Shown: positions 17,713-24,241 of the stretch, one piece after another | Layout: the number at the start of each line of letters is the position of its first letter | Numbering within the stretch: the first letter of the stretch is position 1 | Assembly: GCA_025462835.1 (NCBI GenBank) | Contig: JAOAPH010000102.1 | Location: forward strand, 1 to 43,838 | From: Candidatus Angelobacter sp. | GTDB taxonomy: Bacteria > Acidobacteriota > Terriglobia > Terriglobales > Acidobacteriaceae | Direction: 5' to 3' | Length of the DNA stretch: 43,838 nucleotides | The notes under the pieces: model-generated | Told to the model about the DNA's origin: nothing | What the model saw: only the letters and a program-made list of their open reading frames with translations | Database searches by the model: none | Position numbers and translations under genes: made by a program

Positions 17713-17755
17713 TTGACTCATTTGCACATTGAATCATTGACTCATTGGGCCTGAA
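17713..17755. repeat. Short CATTGA(A/C)TCATT repeats
   Basis: ATTGACTCATT occurs twice around a related CATTGAATCATT within about 45 bp, between the divergent propeller and glycosyltransferase genes. It could be an operator or a dispersed low-complexity repeat; neither can be settled from one copy. Confidence 0.3.
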
Positions 17756-17815
17756 CACTGGGGTTCGATCAATAATGAGTAAATCATTCAATCAACAATG
17801 GTTTATCCTCTTCCC

Positions 17816-18610
17816 GTGACTCTGTCCGTGGCCATCATTACGAAGAACGAAGAAGCCAACATCCGCCGGACGTTGGAGAGTGTCCGCTGGGCCGATGAGG
17901 TCATTGTTGTAGATTCCGGCAGCACCGATGGGACGTGCGAAATCGCCCGCGAAATGGGCGCGAAAGTCTTTGTCGAGGAATGGAAGGGCTTCGCGGCCCA
18001 GAAGAATTCGGCGATTGAGAAATGTACGGGGGAATGGATTCTGAGTCTGGATGCGGATGAGGAGGTCAGCAGAGGACTAGCTGAAGCAATTGGCAGGATT
18101 TTAGGCCCGGACGCTGATGAGTTTGCAGTCGCTTCTGCGGTAAGAATTGCTAGGAAGAACTTGTTTCTAGACAGGTGGATCAAGTACGGAGGCTTCTCTC
18201 CAGATCGAAAGGTGCGTTTGTTTCGCAGAGGGATGGCATTGTTCAAGGAAGTGCCCGTTCACGAGACCCTTGAGGTTTCCGGAAAGATCCTGACGTCGGA
18301 CTTTTACTTCGAATGGGAAGCAGTACTCATCCACCACGCCTATCCCACGCTCTCCAGCTACATCGACCACATGAATAGCTACTCTTCGCTCGGGGCGGAA
18401 ATGGCCGTCGCCAAAGGACAAGGCAGCTTTAGCATCTTGAATATCGTCGTCCGGCCTCTGTCGACTTTCATCTACAACTACATCTTCCGCCTCGGCTTCC
18501 TCGATGGACGCGAAGGATTACTGCTGCACCTTTATCACTCGGTCTATGTCAGTTGGAAGTATGCGAAGGCTTGGGAGATATCACGAACCAAAACGCAAGC
18601 TGATGGCTGA
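17816..18610 (+). CDS. GT2 family glycosyltransferase (WaaE/KdtX-like)
   Basis: A 264-residue GT-A-fold enzyme: SVAIITKNEEANIRRTLESV at the N terminus, VDSGSTDGT for nucleotide binding and LDADEE for the metal-binding DxD. The later region (FSPDRKVRLFRRG, EVPVHETLEV, HHAYPTLSSYIDHMN) is the pattern of lipopolysaccharide core beta-glucosyltransferases (WaaE/KdtX). It probably adds a hexose to lipid A core or another envelope glycan at the inner membrane. GTG 17816 gives the canonical MTLSVAIITKNEE start. TATCCT ends 6 nt before it and no SD is present, suggesting a leaderless mRNA; ATG 17798 in frame is the alternative. Confidence 0.88.
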   Translation: MTLSVAIITKNEEANIRRTLESVRWADEVIVVDSGSTDGTCEIAREMGAKVFVEEWKGFAAQKNSAIEKCTGEWILSLDADEEVSRGLAEAIGRILGPDADEFAVASAVRIARKNLFLDRWIKYGGFSPDRKVRLFRRGMALFKEVPVHETLEVSGKILTSDFYFEWEAVLIHHAYPTLSSYIDHMNSYSSLGAEMAVAKGQGSFSILNIVVRPLSTFIYNYIFRLGFLDGREGLLLHLYHSVYVSWKYAKAWEISRTKTQADG

Positions 18611-18620
18611 TGACTAAAAG

Positions 18621-19058
18621 CTAGGCAACGAACATGTCTTCTTCATTGACGTGGCAATGGCGTTTTCGCCATGTCTGGTTCAACATCCAAAAGAGGATCC
18701 CGTTGGTCAGCAGATTGGTAAATACAAGGATGGTGCCGCGGGATTCGTCCTGAGTCTCAAAGATGAAAAAGAGAAAGAAGAGGAACCACGTCCCTACCGC
18801 AGAGGCGAAACAGATAGTTGCCCAGCGAATAACAAATCGACGGTCTTCCTGCCATGCCCAGGTGTAGGTGAGGCCGCTTAGGGGCATACAGGTGAGCAGC
18901 ATAAGCATGCGCTCTTCTGCGGACTGGGCCATGAGGAAAATCGGCCCAAGCGTCATTGCGACCACGGCAACGGTGGTTGAGACCAGCAATACGGGTTTTT
19001 GGATTGATGAGGGGCCAGACTTCATCGATCGAATACCCGGTAAAAGGAACTCAGGCAT
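18621..19058 (-). CDS. Four-TM membrane protein, unknown function
   Basis: A hydrophobic ORF with four clear membrane helices: PVLLVSTTVAVVAMTLGPIF, RMLMLLTCMPLSGLTYTWAW, WATICFASAVGTWFLFFLFF and GTILVFTNLLTNGILFWML. It ends with a polar tail, RKRHCHVNEEDMFVA. I recognise no family. The start is uncertain: ATG 19058 (MPEFLLPG) and ATG 19025 (MKSGPSSIQ) both lack an SD, and a TTG at 19121 extends the frame. It converges on the glycosyltransferase with 10 bp between stops and is divergent from the rhodanese gene. Confidence 0.65.
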   Translation of the reverse strand: MPEFLLPGIRSMKSGPSSIQKPVLLVSTTVAVVAMTLGPIFLMAQSAEERMLMLLTCMPLSGLTYTWAWQEDRRFVIRWATICFASAVGTWFLFFLFFIFETQDESRGTILVFTNLLTNGILFWMLNQTWRKRHCHVNEEDMFVA

Positions 19059-19216
19059 GGAACACCAAAGGAGGAGGAATGTTGCGCGAAACAGAATAAC
19101 TCGTAATACGATGCTTTTCAAGGTTACAAAAGGACCTAATGGCGATTTCCCGATGGCCCAGTCCCGCAGCGGGAATTTCCCGCTGTTCGCCGGCGCAATC
19201 GGCCACTGGAGTTCAT

Positions 19217-19245
19217 TTGACCCAGCACGGGAAAGGCTTTACCTT
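19217..19245 (+). promoter_or_regulatory. Promoter of a leaderless rhodanese gene
   Basis: TTGACC (19217-19222), 17 bp, TACCTT (19240-19245), then 7 nt to ATG 19253. Spacing is ideal for a sigma-70-type promoter whose transcript begins at or within a base or two of the start codon. Confidence 0.6.
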
Positions 19246-19252
19246 CAATCGC

Positions 19253-19624
19253 ATGAAGCACTCTGAAGGTTTTTTGAAGATTGTGAATGACGCAAAGTCC
19301 CGCGTCGCAGAGACTAATGTTGAGGAAGTAAAGAAGCGCCTGGACCGCGGCGACAAGTTCGCGCTGGTGGACGTCCGTGAAGACAACGAATGGGCCAAGG
19401 GGCACCTGCCCGGCGCGGTGCACCTTTCCAAGGGCATCATCGAGCGCGATATTGAGGCGGCGGTACCGGACAAGAACGCCGAGATCATCCTCTACTGCGG
19501 CGGCGGATTCCGTTCCGCTCTCGCCGCCGACAACCTGCAAAAAATGGGATACAAAAAAGTGATCTCCATGGACGGCGGTTGGCGCGGCTGGACCGAAGCG
19601 GGACATCCCACCGCTAAAGAGTAG
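19253..19624 (+). CDS. Single-domain rhodanese (sulfurtransferase)
   Basis: A 123-residue rhodanese-like domain. The catalytic cysteine C82 sits in YCGGGFRSALAA, and the structural motifs LVDVRE, WAKGHLPGAVHLSKG and MDGGWRGW are all present. Such proteins carry persulfide sulfur for thiosulfate/cyanide detoxification, tRNA thiolation or cofactor assembly. ATG 19253 is chosen because the domain begins just after it and a well-spaced promoter ends 7 nt upstream; the open frame back to 19139 would put that promoter inside the coding region. No SD. It converges on the broken ppa gene with 18 bp between stops. Confidence 0.9.
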   Translation: MKHSEGFLKIVNDAKSRVAETNVEEVKKRLDRGDKFALVDVREDNEWAKGHLPGAVHLSKGIIERDIEAAVPDKNAEIILYCGGGFRSALAADNLQKMGYKKVISMDGGWRGWTEAGHPTAKE

Positions 19625-19642
19625 CCAACTTCTCCTCTATTG

Positions 19643-20045
19643 TCAGGCTGCTTTGCCAATGACCTGGGTATCCAAAAGACTGCGCGCGGCTCTCATACCC
19701 TTTTCTCCCAGGCATTTGTATTCTTTGTGGTCCAGCTGATGGTATTGGACAAAGAAGTTCTTGAGTTCCTTCACAAAATTCGCGTCAAGATCCTTGATGT
19801 CTTGCAACTCGGAGTGCGTATGCGAGTGCATGCTCACCGCGATTAGCCGATCATTTCGAACGTTGTTGCCATCCTCTATCTCTTCGCCCTCAACCACACC
19901 GATCAAGCGGCACGGAATCAGACATCCGGGAAATGCAGGCTCGTCCATTAGGATCAGCACGTCCACCGGATCGCCGTCCTCGGCCTTGGTGGAAGGAACA
20001 AAACCGAAGTCGTGGGGGAAAACCATTCCCAGCGGCAATACTTTC
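19643..20045 (-). pseudogene. ppa: Inorganic pyrophosphatase, 3' fragment (broken by IS)
   Basis: Encodes the C-terminal two thirds of a family I soluble pyrophosphatase: PLGMVFPHDFGFVPST, then the metal-binding signature DGDPVDVL (three Asp), MDEPAFPGC and RLIGVVEGEEIEDG. About 131 residues remain from an in-frame TTG at 20038. The start and the substrate-binding N terminus are missing and are found 2 kb away at 22083-22263 on the same strand, beyond an IS1595-type element. Joining the fragments after removing the element and one 8-bp duplication copy gives a continuous 191-codon frame across KKV-LPLGM. Bases 20038-20045 are one copy of the duplication. The fragment alone lacks active-site residues, so it should be inactive. 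Confidence 0.92.
20038..20045. repeat. Target-site duplication, left copy
   Basis: ATACTTTC directly flanks the left end of the element and is repeated exactly at 22083-22090. Eight-base duplications are the rule for the IS1595 family. Confidence 0.9.
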
Positions 20046-20069
20046 GGCGATAATATACTTGCCGAATCA
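20046..20069. repeat. Left terminal inverted repeat
   Basis: 24 bp beginning GGCGATAATATACTTGCC. It pairs with 22059-22082 with three differing positions (4, 17 and 19). Confidence 0.85.
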
Positions 20070-20119
20070 GGCTCCAGGGGTGGACAATAATGTCTAACCC
20101 TTTAACTGGAAGGATTTTC

Positions 20120-20884
20120 ATGCACTTAGCTTACCTCGATGATTCCGGCGGATCGGACAAAAATGCGCCGATAGTTACTGTCGGAATCCTAATGATTCCC
20201 CATCAGTATTTCACGCGACTTGAGGCAATCGCTGGATTTGCAATCGGGAATCTTCTTCCGCCCGAAAGATTGGAGTCCTTTGAAAGATTCCATGCATTCG
20301 AACTCTTTGGGGGAACCGGCAATTTTGCGGGCATTGACCGCGATCTGCGGCATCGAACTATGCGGTTTCTGCTTGAACAAATTAAGATCGGAAAGTTTCC
20401 CTTTGTATATTCCGCGGTGGATAGGCAAGAACTGAAGGGTGGCTTACTAGGTTCAGCCAATCCGGTAGACCTAGCATTTCGCATGTGCCTCTACAAAGTC
20501 GAACACATCTTGCTCAAGGAAAAAGACACGGAAGACGGAATCGCTCTCCTTATTTGTGATGATTGCGACGACAGCAAAGTGAAGAAGGAAATGCGGCAGA
20601 GTTTCCGCATATTGAGGCCGAAGGTGGCACCTCCGATTTGGCTGAGTGGTGCACTTAAGCGCATACATGATGACATATATTTTGGTTCTTCACGGGATTC
20701 TATAGGGCTCCAAATGTCAGACCTTTGCACATGGGTTATGAATCGTCGGTTTATGGGAAGTCCAGATGCTGACCAATTTTTTGAGATTGTGAAAGACCAA
20801 GTAGTCTGCGCTGACATTGAACCAACATTTAGCCAGAATCGAGATTTGTTTTTTCATCACAAAAACAATGAAGAAAAAAAATAG
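20120..20884 (+). CDS. DUF3800 protein (IS passenger)
   Basis: About 254 residues. The N terminus HLAYLDDSGG, with an acidic pair right after the first strand, an internal LLICDDCDD and the C-terminal DSIGLQMSDLCTWVMNRR are the conserved blocks of DUF3800 (PF12686), which I recall as an RNase H-like predicted nuclease fold of unproven function. ATG 20120 is preferred: GGAAGGA lies 5 nt upstream and the domain starts immediately. ATG 20090 in frame is the alternative. It is carried inside the IS1595-type element, transcribed opposite to the transposase, and its last 17 bp overlap the following small gene, so the two are translated together. Confidence 0.85.
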   Translation: MHLAYLDDSGGSDKNAPIVTVGILMIPHQYFTRLEAIAGFAIGNLLPPERLESFERFHAFELFGGTGNFAGIDRDLRHRTMRFLLEQIKIGKFPFVYSAVDRQELKGGLLGSANPVDLAFRMCLYKVEHILLKEKDTEDGIALLICDDCDDSKVKKEMRQSFRILRPKVAPPIWLSGALKRIHDDIYFGSSRDSIGLQMSDLCTWVMNRRFMGSPDADQFFEIVKDQVVCADIEPTFSQNRDLFFHHKNNEEKK

Positions 20885-21032
20885 CGAGTTTCAGAACTTC
20901 GATGACACCATGCGGAAGCTAATGAGTGTTCCGCATAGTGAAATCAAGGCCAAGCTAGACGCAGAGAAAGCGGCAAAGAAGAAGCCCTCTAAGAAGAGGG
21001 CTTCGGGCCGCGTTTCACGCGATAAGGATTAG
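20868..21032 (+). CDS. Small basic helical protein paired with DUF3800
   Basis: A 54-residue protein from ATG 20868, whose start lies 17 bp inside the DUF3800 gene. The first half is helical and acidic/neutral (EFQNFDDTMRKLMSVPHSEI); the second half is strongly basic (KAAKKKPSKKRASGRV). I recall similar short proteins next to DUF3800 genes, but none with an assigned function. The coupling and size resemble toxin-antitoxin or adaptor pairs; this is inference. Its stop TAG overlaps the transposase stop (shared TTAG at 21029-21032), and a perfect 10-bp hairpin lies in its 3' end. Confidence 0.7.
   Translation: MKKKNSEFQNFDDTMRKLMSVPHSEIKAKLDAEKAAKKKPSKKRASGRVSRDKD
20981..21004 (-). terminator. 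Hairpin inside the small gene, candidate transposase terminator
   Basis: A perfect 10-bp stem GAAGCCCTCT / AGAGGGCTTC with loop AAGA. On the minus strand it lies 25 nt past the transposase stop and is followed by TTCTTT, so it could end transposase transcription while being translated through on the plus strand. Confidence 0.45.
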
Positions 21033-22015
21033 AAAGTCGTTTCTCCCACCTTGCCAGTTAGCTCAGCATAGGTAAGACGCTTTCCGGCAACTTGGGACAA
21101 GGCTGATTCAAATCGGGCTGAATCGTCTAGCTTGTTGCCCATGTTGTCTTTGCGATTGTTGAAACGAAACATTTGTTCATCGAGGTAACGCGACAAGTGA
21201 CAAGGTTCTACAGCAACGTAGGTTCCGCCAATGCCGCGCTTCAAGAGGCTCCAGAAGTTCTCGATGCCCTGAGTGTGAACCTTGCCCTTAATGTATCCCT
21301 CAACCTGTTTATTGATGGATTCATGCGCGAAACGGCTACGAAGATTGTCATATCCAACGTGGTCATCGGTGTAGACAACGGAGCCGACTTTAACGTTGCG
21401 ACGAATCACCATATCGAGAGTGTCTTGTTTGCGGTCACCAACAACCTCAGCGCGAACCTTGCCTTTTTTACGGTCAAGAACTCCAACAATGATGGTTTTG
21501 GTTTCGTTCTTCAAGCCAACAAGTTTTTGCGCTTCTACTCGGATACGGCGCGAACGGTGCATGTTCCTTACTTTGCCGCCAATGAAAGTTTCGTCCGCTT
21601 CGCATGGAGTAGCAGAGCCACCGCCGAGTTTCATGAAGCTGCCATCTTTCATGGCAAGGCGGATACGATGCAGCATGAACCATGCCGACTTCTGAGTAAC
21701 GCCAATGGTGCGTCCGATCTCATAGCTACTCACGCCGTTCTTGCAATTGCAAATCATCCAGACAGCGGTAAGCCATTTATCCAAAGCGATAGGGGAATCT
21801 TCAAATATGGTTCCAATCTTCGCGCTGAATTGCCGCTTTGCGTGGACGCTCTTGCATTGCCACTTGCGCTGGTTCTTGAGGAACACAACATCGTTGCGGC
21901 CACAGGTAGGGCAGGCAACGCCATTGGGAAAGCGCAGGCCGCACATGTAATCGAGGGCGCGGTCAGCATCGCTGAAAAAGATGATTGCTTGTTGGAGGGT
22001 ACGTGGGTGTTTCAT
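21029..22015 (-). CDS. IS1595-family (ISXO2-like) transposase
   Basis: A 328-residue transposase. An N-terminal zinc ribbon (C35PTC38 ... C54) is followed by a helix-turn-helix-like segment and the DDE/N-type catalytic core: D141 in CEADETFIGGK, D217/D218 in YTDDHVGYDNL, and N253 with K259 in IENFWSLLKRG, the DDNK pattern of the IS1595 family. The fourth zinc ligand is unusual: where CxxC is usual there is C54 then H58. ATG 22015 has AGAGG ~9 nt upstream. Full length and undamaged, so probably active. It converges on the passenger genes. Confidence 0.95.
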   Translation of the reverse strand: MKHPRTLQQAIIFFSDADRALDYMCGLRFPNGVACPTCGRNDVVFLKNQRKWQCKSVHAKRQFSAKIGTIFEDSPIALDKWLTAVWMICNCKNGVSSYEIGRTIGVTQKSAWFMLHRIRLAMKDGSFMKLGGGSATPCEADETFIGGKVRNMHRSRRIRVEAQKLVGLKNETKTIIVGVLDRKKGKVRAEVVGDRKQDTLDMVIRRNVKVGSVVYTDDHVGYDNLRSRFAHESINKQVEGYIKGKVHTQGIENFWSLLKRGIGGTYVAVEPCHLSRYLDEQMFRFNNRKDNMGNKLDDSARFESALSQVAGKRLTYAELTGKVGETTF

Positions 22016-22058
22016 AAGGACTTACCTCTTACTGAAGGCAAGTATAGGTATTCAGGTT

Positions 22059-22082
22059 TGATTTGTCAAGTATATTATAGCC
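22059..22082. repeat. Right terminal inverted repeat
   Basis: 24 bp; its reverse complement begins GGCTATAATATACTTGAC. Pairs with 20046-20069. Confidence 0.85.
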
Positions 22083-22090
22083 ATACTTTC
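22083..22090. repeat. Target-site duplication, right copy
   Basis: ATACTTTC, identical to 20038-20045, immediately outside the right end of the element. Confidence 0.9.
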
Positions 22091-22263
22091 TTGAGTTTGA
22101 AGACGCCCTTTTTCGGGTCGAAGGCGAACTTGTTGCGGCTGCCTTTCGGTGTCTCCACCACTACCTGAATGATCTGATCGTCTTTCTTGTCGGTCGGAGT
22201 CAGAGTCTCCGGATTTACCAGAAAGTTTTTTGATTTCTTGCCCATATTGCGTTTGGGATGCAT
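22083..22263 (-). pseudogene. ppa: Inorganic pyrophosphatase, 5' fragment (broken by IS)
   Basis: Encodes the N terminus of the same pyrophosphatase found at 19643-20045: NFLVNPETLTPTD, the substrate strand VVVETPKGSRNKFAFDP, and GVFKLKKV, after which the frame enters the IS and stops within three codons. The start is ATG 22263 (MHPKRNMGKK) or ATG 22245 (MGKKSKNF); neither has a clear SD. The fragment carries active-site residues (the Glu of VET, Lys/Arg of KGSRNK) that the 3' fragment lacks. Upstream lies a cluster of palindromic repeats. Longer frames continuing to 22398 are repeat-derived and not coding. Confidence 0.9.
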
Positions 22264-22330
22264 CAGGTTCACACGACGATGCCGGAGACGACGCAACCAA
22301 TGATTCCAACACCAACACAAGTAGGCTTTG

Positions 22331-22462
22331 AATGGGCATGGTGCTAGCCCGGCCACCGGATAAGTTTTGAGAGGGCACGGCTTCAGCCACGTCGCCACGG
22401 GGCTACGTTTTGAGAGGGCACGGCTTCAGCCGTGCCGAACGGGTCTAAATATGGACGGCTTT
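22331..22462. repeat. REP-like palindromic repeat cluster
   Basis: Three to four copies of a GC-rich palindromic unit, best at 22417-22436 (GGCACGGCTTCAGCCGTGCC, a perfect hairpin), each preceded by TTTTGAGAG. It lies between the broken ppa 5' end and the GAF-PAS gene. The same unit recurs at 23518-23990. Confidence 0.85.
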
Positions 22463-23402
22463 AGCCGCTGAGGTTATCGATCTCGCCTTTTACATGAGTT
22501 TGATCTGAGCTCCGCCTGAGCCGAGCGAAGCCAGTGAATACCCTTGATCCAGCTCTCCAGAATTCTCCGAATGCCAGAGTCACCGGTATCTCATGGCCGT
22601 CTTTGTGCAGCGCCGGCAAATGAATCTCACTCCAATCCAAATGTCTTTTACCGGTGGAGGTGTACCGTTGAATCCCTTGTTCATGAACATGCCTAAGATA
22701 TTCCGGCATGATCCTGGTCAGACTTCCACCAATAAGCTCCTTCGGTTTCCAACCAAACACCTTGAAAACTGCGCTGTTGGCGTAAATTACCTTGCTGTGT
22801 TCGTCGATTGTTAGTACAGCGTCTACAGAACGTTCCGCGGCCAGCCGGACTTCAGCCTCATCCTCGATCACAGAGTCACTGATGCGGAAGTGCTCCAGAA
22901 AGACGCCGATTTGAACTCCCAAAGCCGCGAAGAACTTCATCGTGTCCTCATCAGCGGCCTCGGACTTCCGGCTGAAGAATTCGAAAACGCCGAATACTCT
23001 GCGCAGGCGAAAAGCGGGAAATGCGATGCCGAAACGGATCCCGTCGATTTCGGCTACCATCGCTCGTGGAAAATTTGGGGCTTTGGTCACATCTGGAAAG
23101 CATACCGGCTTTCGCACTTCCCAGGCCTTTCCGGGAAGTCCTTGTCCGTGGCTGAGGTCCCTCACGCGTGTGACCAGTTCAAAATTGGGGAATTGCCTAT
23201 CGGTACCGCTCCAAAAGCTGACGCAACGCAAGACACTCCGAAGCTCATGCACCACCCAAAAACTTCCGGCATCGAATTCCATCGCACGGCCGACGAGCGC
23301 AAGTATCTCCGTAATGGCTGCTTGAGAGTCAGAACTCTCGGCCAAAACGTTTGTGACCTGGTAACTGAGTTCCCATCGTTCAATGGGAGTCAAAGGACGC
23401 AT
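22461..23402 (-). CDS. GAF-PAS sensor protein without output domain
   Basis: A 313-residue cytoplasmic protein: a GAF domain (~residues 15-170, with FDAGSFWVVHE and GQGLPGKAWEVRKPVCFPDV), a linker helix, then a PAS domain (~185-295, DAVLTIDEHSKVIYANSAVFKVFGWKPKELIGGSL) with a PAC-like end. Such pairs normally precede a histidine kinase, GGDEF or HTH output, and none is present. The stop codon lies in the palindromic repeat (GGCTAAAGCCG) that immediately follows, so the gene may have been shortened by repeat insertion. No SD is visible. Repeat clusters flank it on both sides. Ligand unknown. Confidence 0.85.
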   Translation of the reverse strand: MRPLTPIERWELSYQVTNVLAESSDSQAAITEILALVGRAMEFDAGSFWVVHELRSVLRCVSFWSGTDRQFPNFELVTRVRDLSHGQGLPGKAWEVRKPVCFPDVTKAPNFPRAMVAEIDGIRFGIAFPAFRLRRVFGVFEFFSRKSEAADEDTMKFFAALGVQIGVFLEHFRISDSVIEDEAEVRLAAERSVDAVLTIDEHSKVIYANSAVFKVFGWKPKELIGGSLTRIMPEYLRHVHEQGIQRYTSTGKRHLDWSEIHLPALHKDGHEIPVTLAFGEFWRAGSRVFTGFARLRRSSDQTHVKGEIDNLSG

Positions 23403-23517
23403 GCAGGAGTATGGACTCCGAAAATGGATTTAACTTTTAGAGAGGAGATATGAAGAGCATAGAAGAAATGTGCCTTTCACTCAACCACTGGCTTAACCGA
23501 GAGCCCACACCTAATTT

Positions 23518-23990
23518 GAAAAGGCGCGGCTTCAGCCATGAGGCGATAACTACCCTTGATCGGATGCCCCACCCTTATCCGCAGGATAGGGTAGGCGAGA
23601 TCCACAGGATAGGGTGGGCGAGCCGGCGCGGCTTCAGGCCCCAGCCGAAGGTAAGCTTTGAGAGGGCACGGCTTTAGCCGCGATAACTAACTTGATGGGG
23701 GTGCCCCGCCCTTATCCGCAGGATAGGGTGGGCGAGATCCACAGGATAGGGTGGGCAAGCGGGCGCGGCTTCAGATCCCAGCCGAAGGTGAGCTTTGAAA
23801 GGGCACGGCTTTAGCCGCGATAACTAGCTTGATGGCGCCCTTATCCGCAGGATAGGGTGGGCGAGATCCACAGGATAGGGTGGGCGAGCGGCGCGCCTTC
23901 AGGCCCCAGCCGAAGGTAAGCTTTGAGAGGGCACGGCTTCAGCCGTGCCGCTAGAGACCTCGGTAGTGTGCGGCTTTAGCCGCCAGGGAC
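23518..23990. repeat. Tandem/palindromic repeat array
   Basis: Three imperfect tandem units of ~130-137 bp begin at 23572, 23709 and 23838. Each contains CCCTTATCCGCAGGATAGGG, a second AGGATAGGGTGGGCGAG, a GCGGCTTCAG...CAGCCGAAGGT(A/G)AGC block and the palindromic GGCACGGCTT(C/T)AGCCG. Partial units lie at both ends. No coding potential is visible. This is the larger part of the gene-free stretch 23403-24241. Confidence 0.85.
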
Positions 23991-24012
23991 ACACATTCCC
24001 TGCCGATTCTTC

Positions 24013-24068
24013 TTGACACAACATTTCCAGAAAGATATTACTAATACATACATAATTTCTATTAGTAA
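24013..24068 (+). promoter_or_regulatory. Strong promoter overlapping a palindromic operator candidate
   Basis: Consensus TTGACA (24013-24018), 17 bp, TATTAC (24036-24041). A perfect 9-bp inverted repeat TTACTAATA / TATTAGTAA (24038-24046 / 24060-24068, 13-bp spacer) covers the -10 and initiation region, as a repressor site would. It points toward the hydrolase gene at 24242, leaving a ~190-nt leader. Confidence 0.55.
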
Positions 24069-24137
24069 ATTAGAGATGGCGTGACCTTTAGGCCGTAAGT
24101 GGTTGAAAATGATATATGTTACGCCACCAACTTCTCC

Positions 24138-24202
24138 TAAGTTACTGATTCCAATATATCGGCTCCGAAGGTATCTCGTAAGTTGTTGATTCCAATATAT
24201 CG
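24138..24202. repeat. Pair of 24-bp direct repeats in the leader
   Basis: TAAGTT(AC/GT)TGATTCCAATATATCG occurs at 24138-24161 and 24179-24202, 41 bp apart with two differences. A G-rich tract follows (about 24212-24230). It may be a regulatory site or a lineage-specific intergenic repeat. Confidence 0.6.
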
Positions 24203-24241
24203 AAGCTTTTAAAGGGGGAGGGGGGTGTACCTCGTGTCGCT

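Larger units (their letters stand above)
20046..22082 (-). mobile_element. IS1595-family element with DUF3800 passenger module
   Basis: A 2,037-bp insertion bounded by imperfect 24-bp terminal inverted repeats. Both ends read GGC(T/G)ATAATATACTTG inward, followed by (A/C)C(A/G)AATCA, and both are flanked by the exact 8-bp duplication ATACTTTC. It contains an ISXO2-like transposase on the minus strand and two passenger genes on the plus strand (DUF3800 protein and a 54-residue protein) whose last stop overlaps the transposase stop. The inserted DNA is visibly more A/T rich than its surroundings. It interrupts ppa. The intact ends, intact transposase and perfect duplication all argue for a recent event. 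Confidence 0.93.

Noticed and set aside
19079-19099. Strong SD (AAAGGAGGAGG) followed by ATG at 19079
   Set aside because: The frame stops after six codons. It could be a leader peptide, but it lies upstream of the rhodanese promoter and antisense to the membrane protein gene, so it is probably chance.
19139-19252. N-terminal extension of the rhodanese
   Set aside because: It would place a well-spaced promoter inside the gene, and the residues resemble no rhodanese N terminus.
21173-22168. 331-codon open frame on the plus strand across the transposase
   Set aside because: It is antisense to the complete IS1595 transposase, has no family motifs, and crosses the right end of the element.
22264-22398. 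N-terminal extension of the ppa 5' fragment
   Set aside because: Translation of palindromic repeats; family N termini begin near the NFLVNPETL segment.
23450-23677. 75-codon ORF with an AGAGGAG SD
   Set aside because: Only about 20 codons precede the repeat array and the rest is repeat translation. It could be the stub of a gene destroyed by the repeats, but nothing identifies it.
23572-23940. Possible CRISPR array
   Set aside because: Units are ~130-137 bp, repeated along their whole length, with no short constant repeat alternating with unique spacers and no cas gene nearby.
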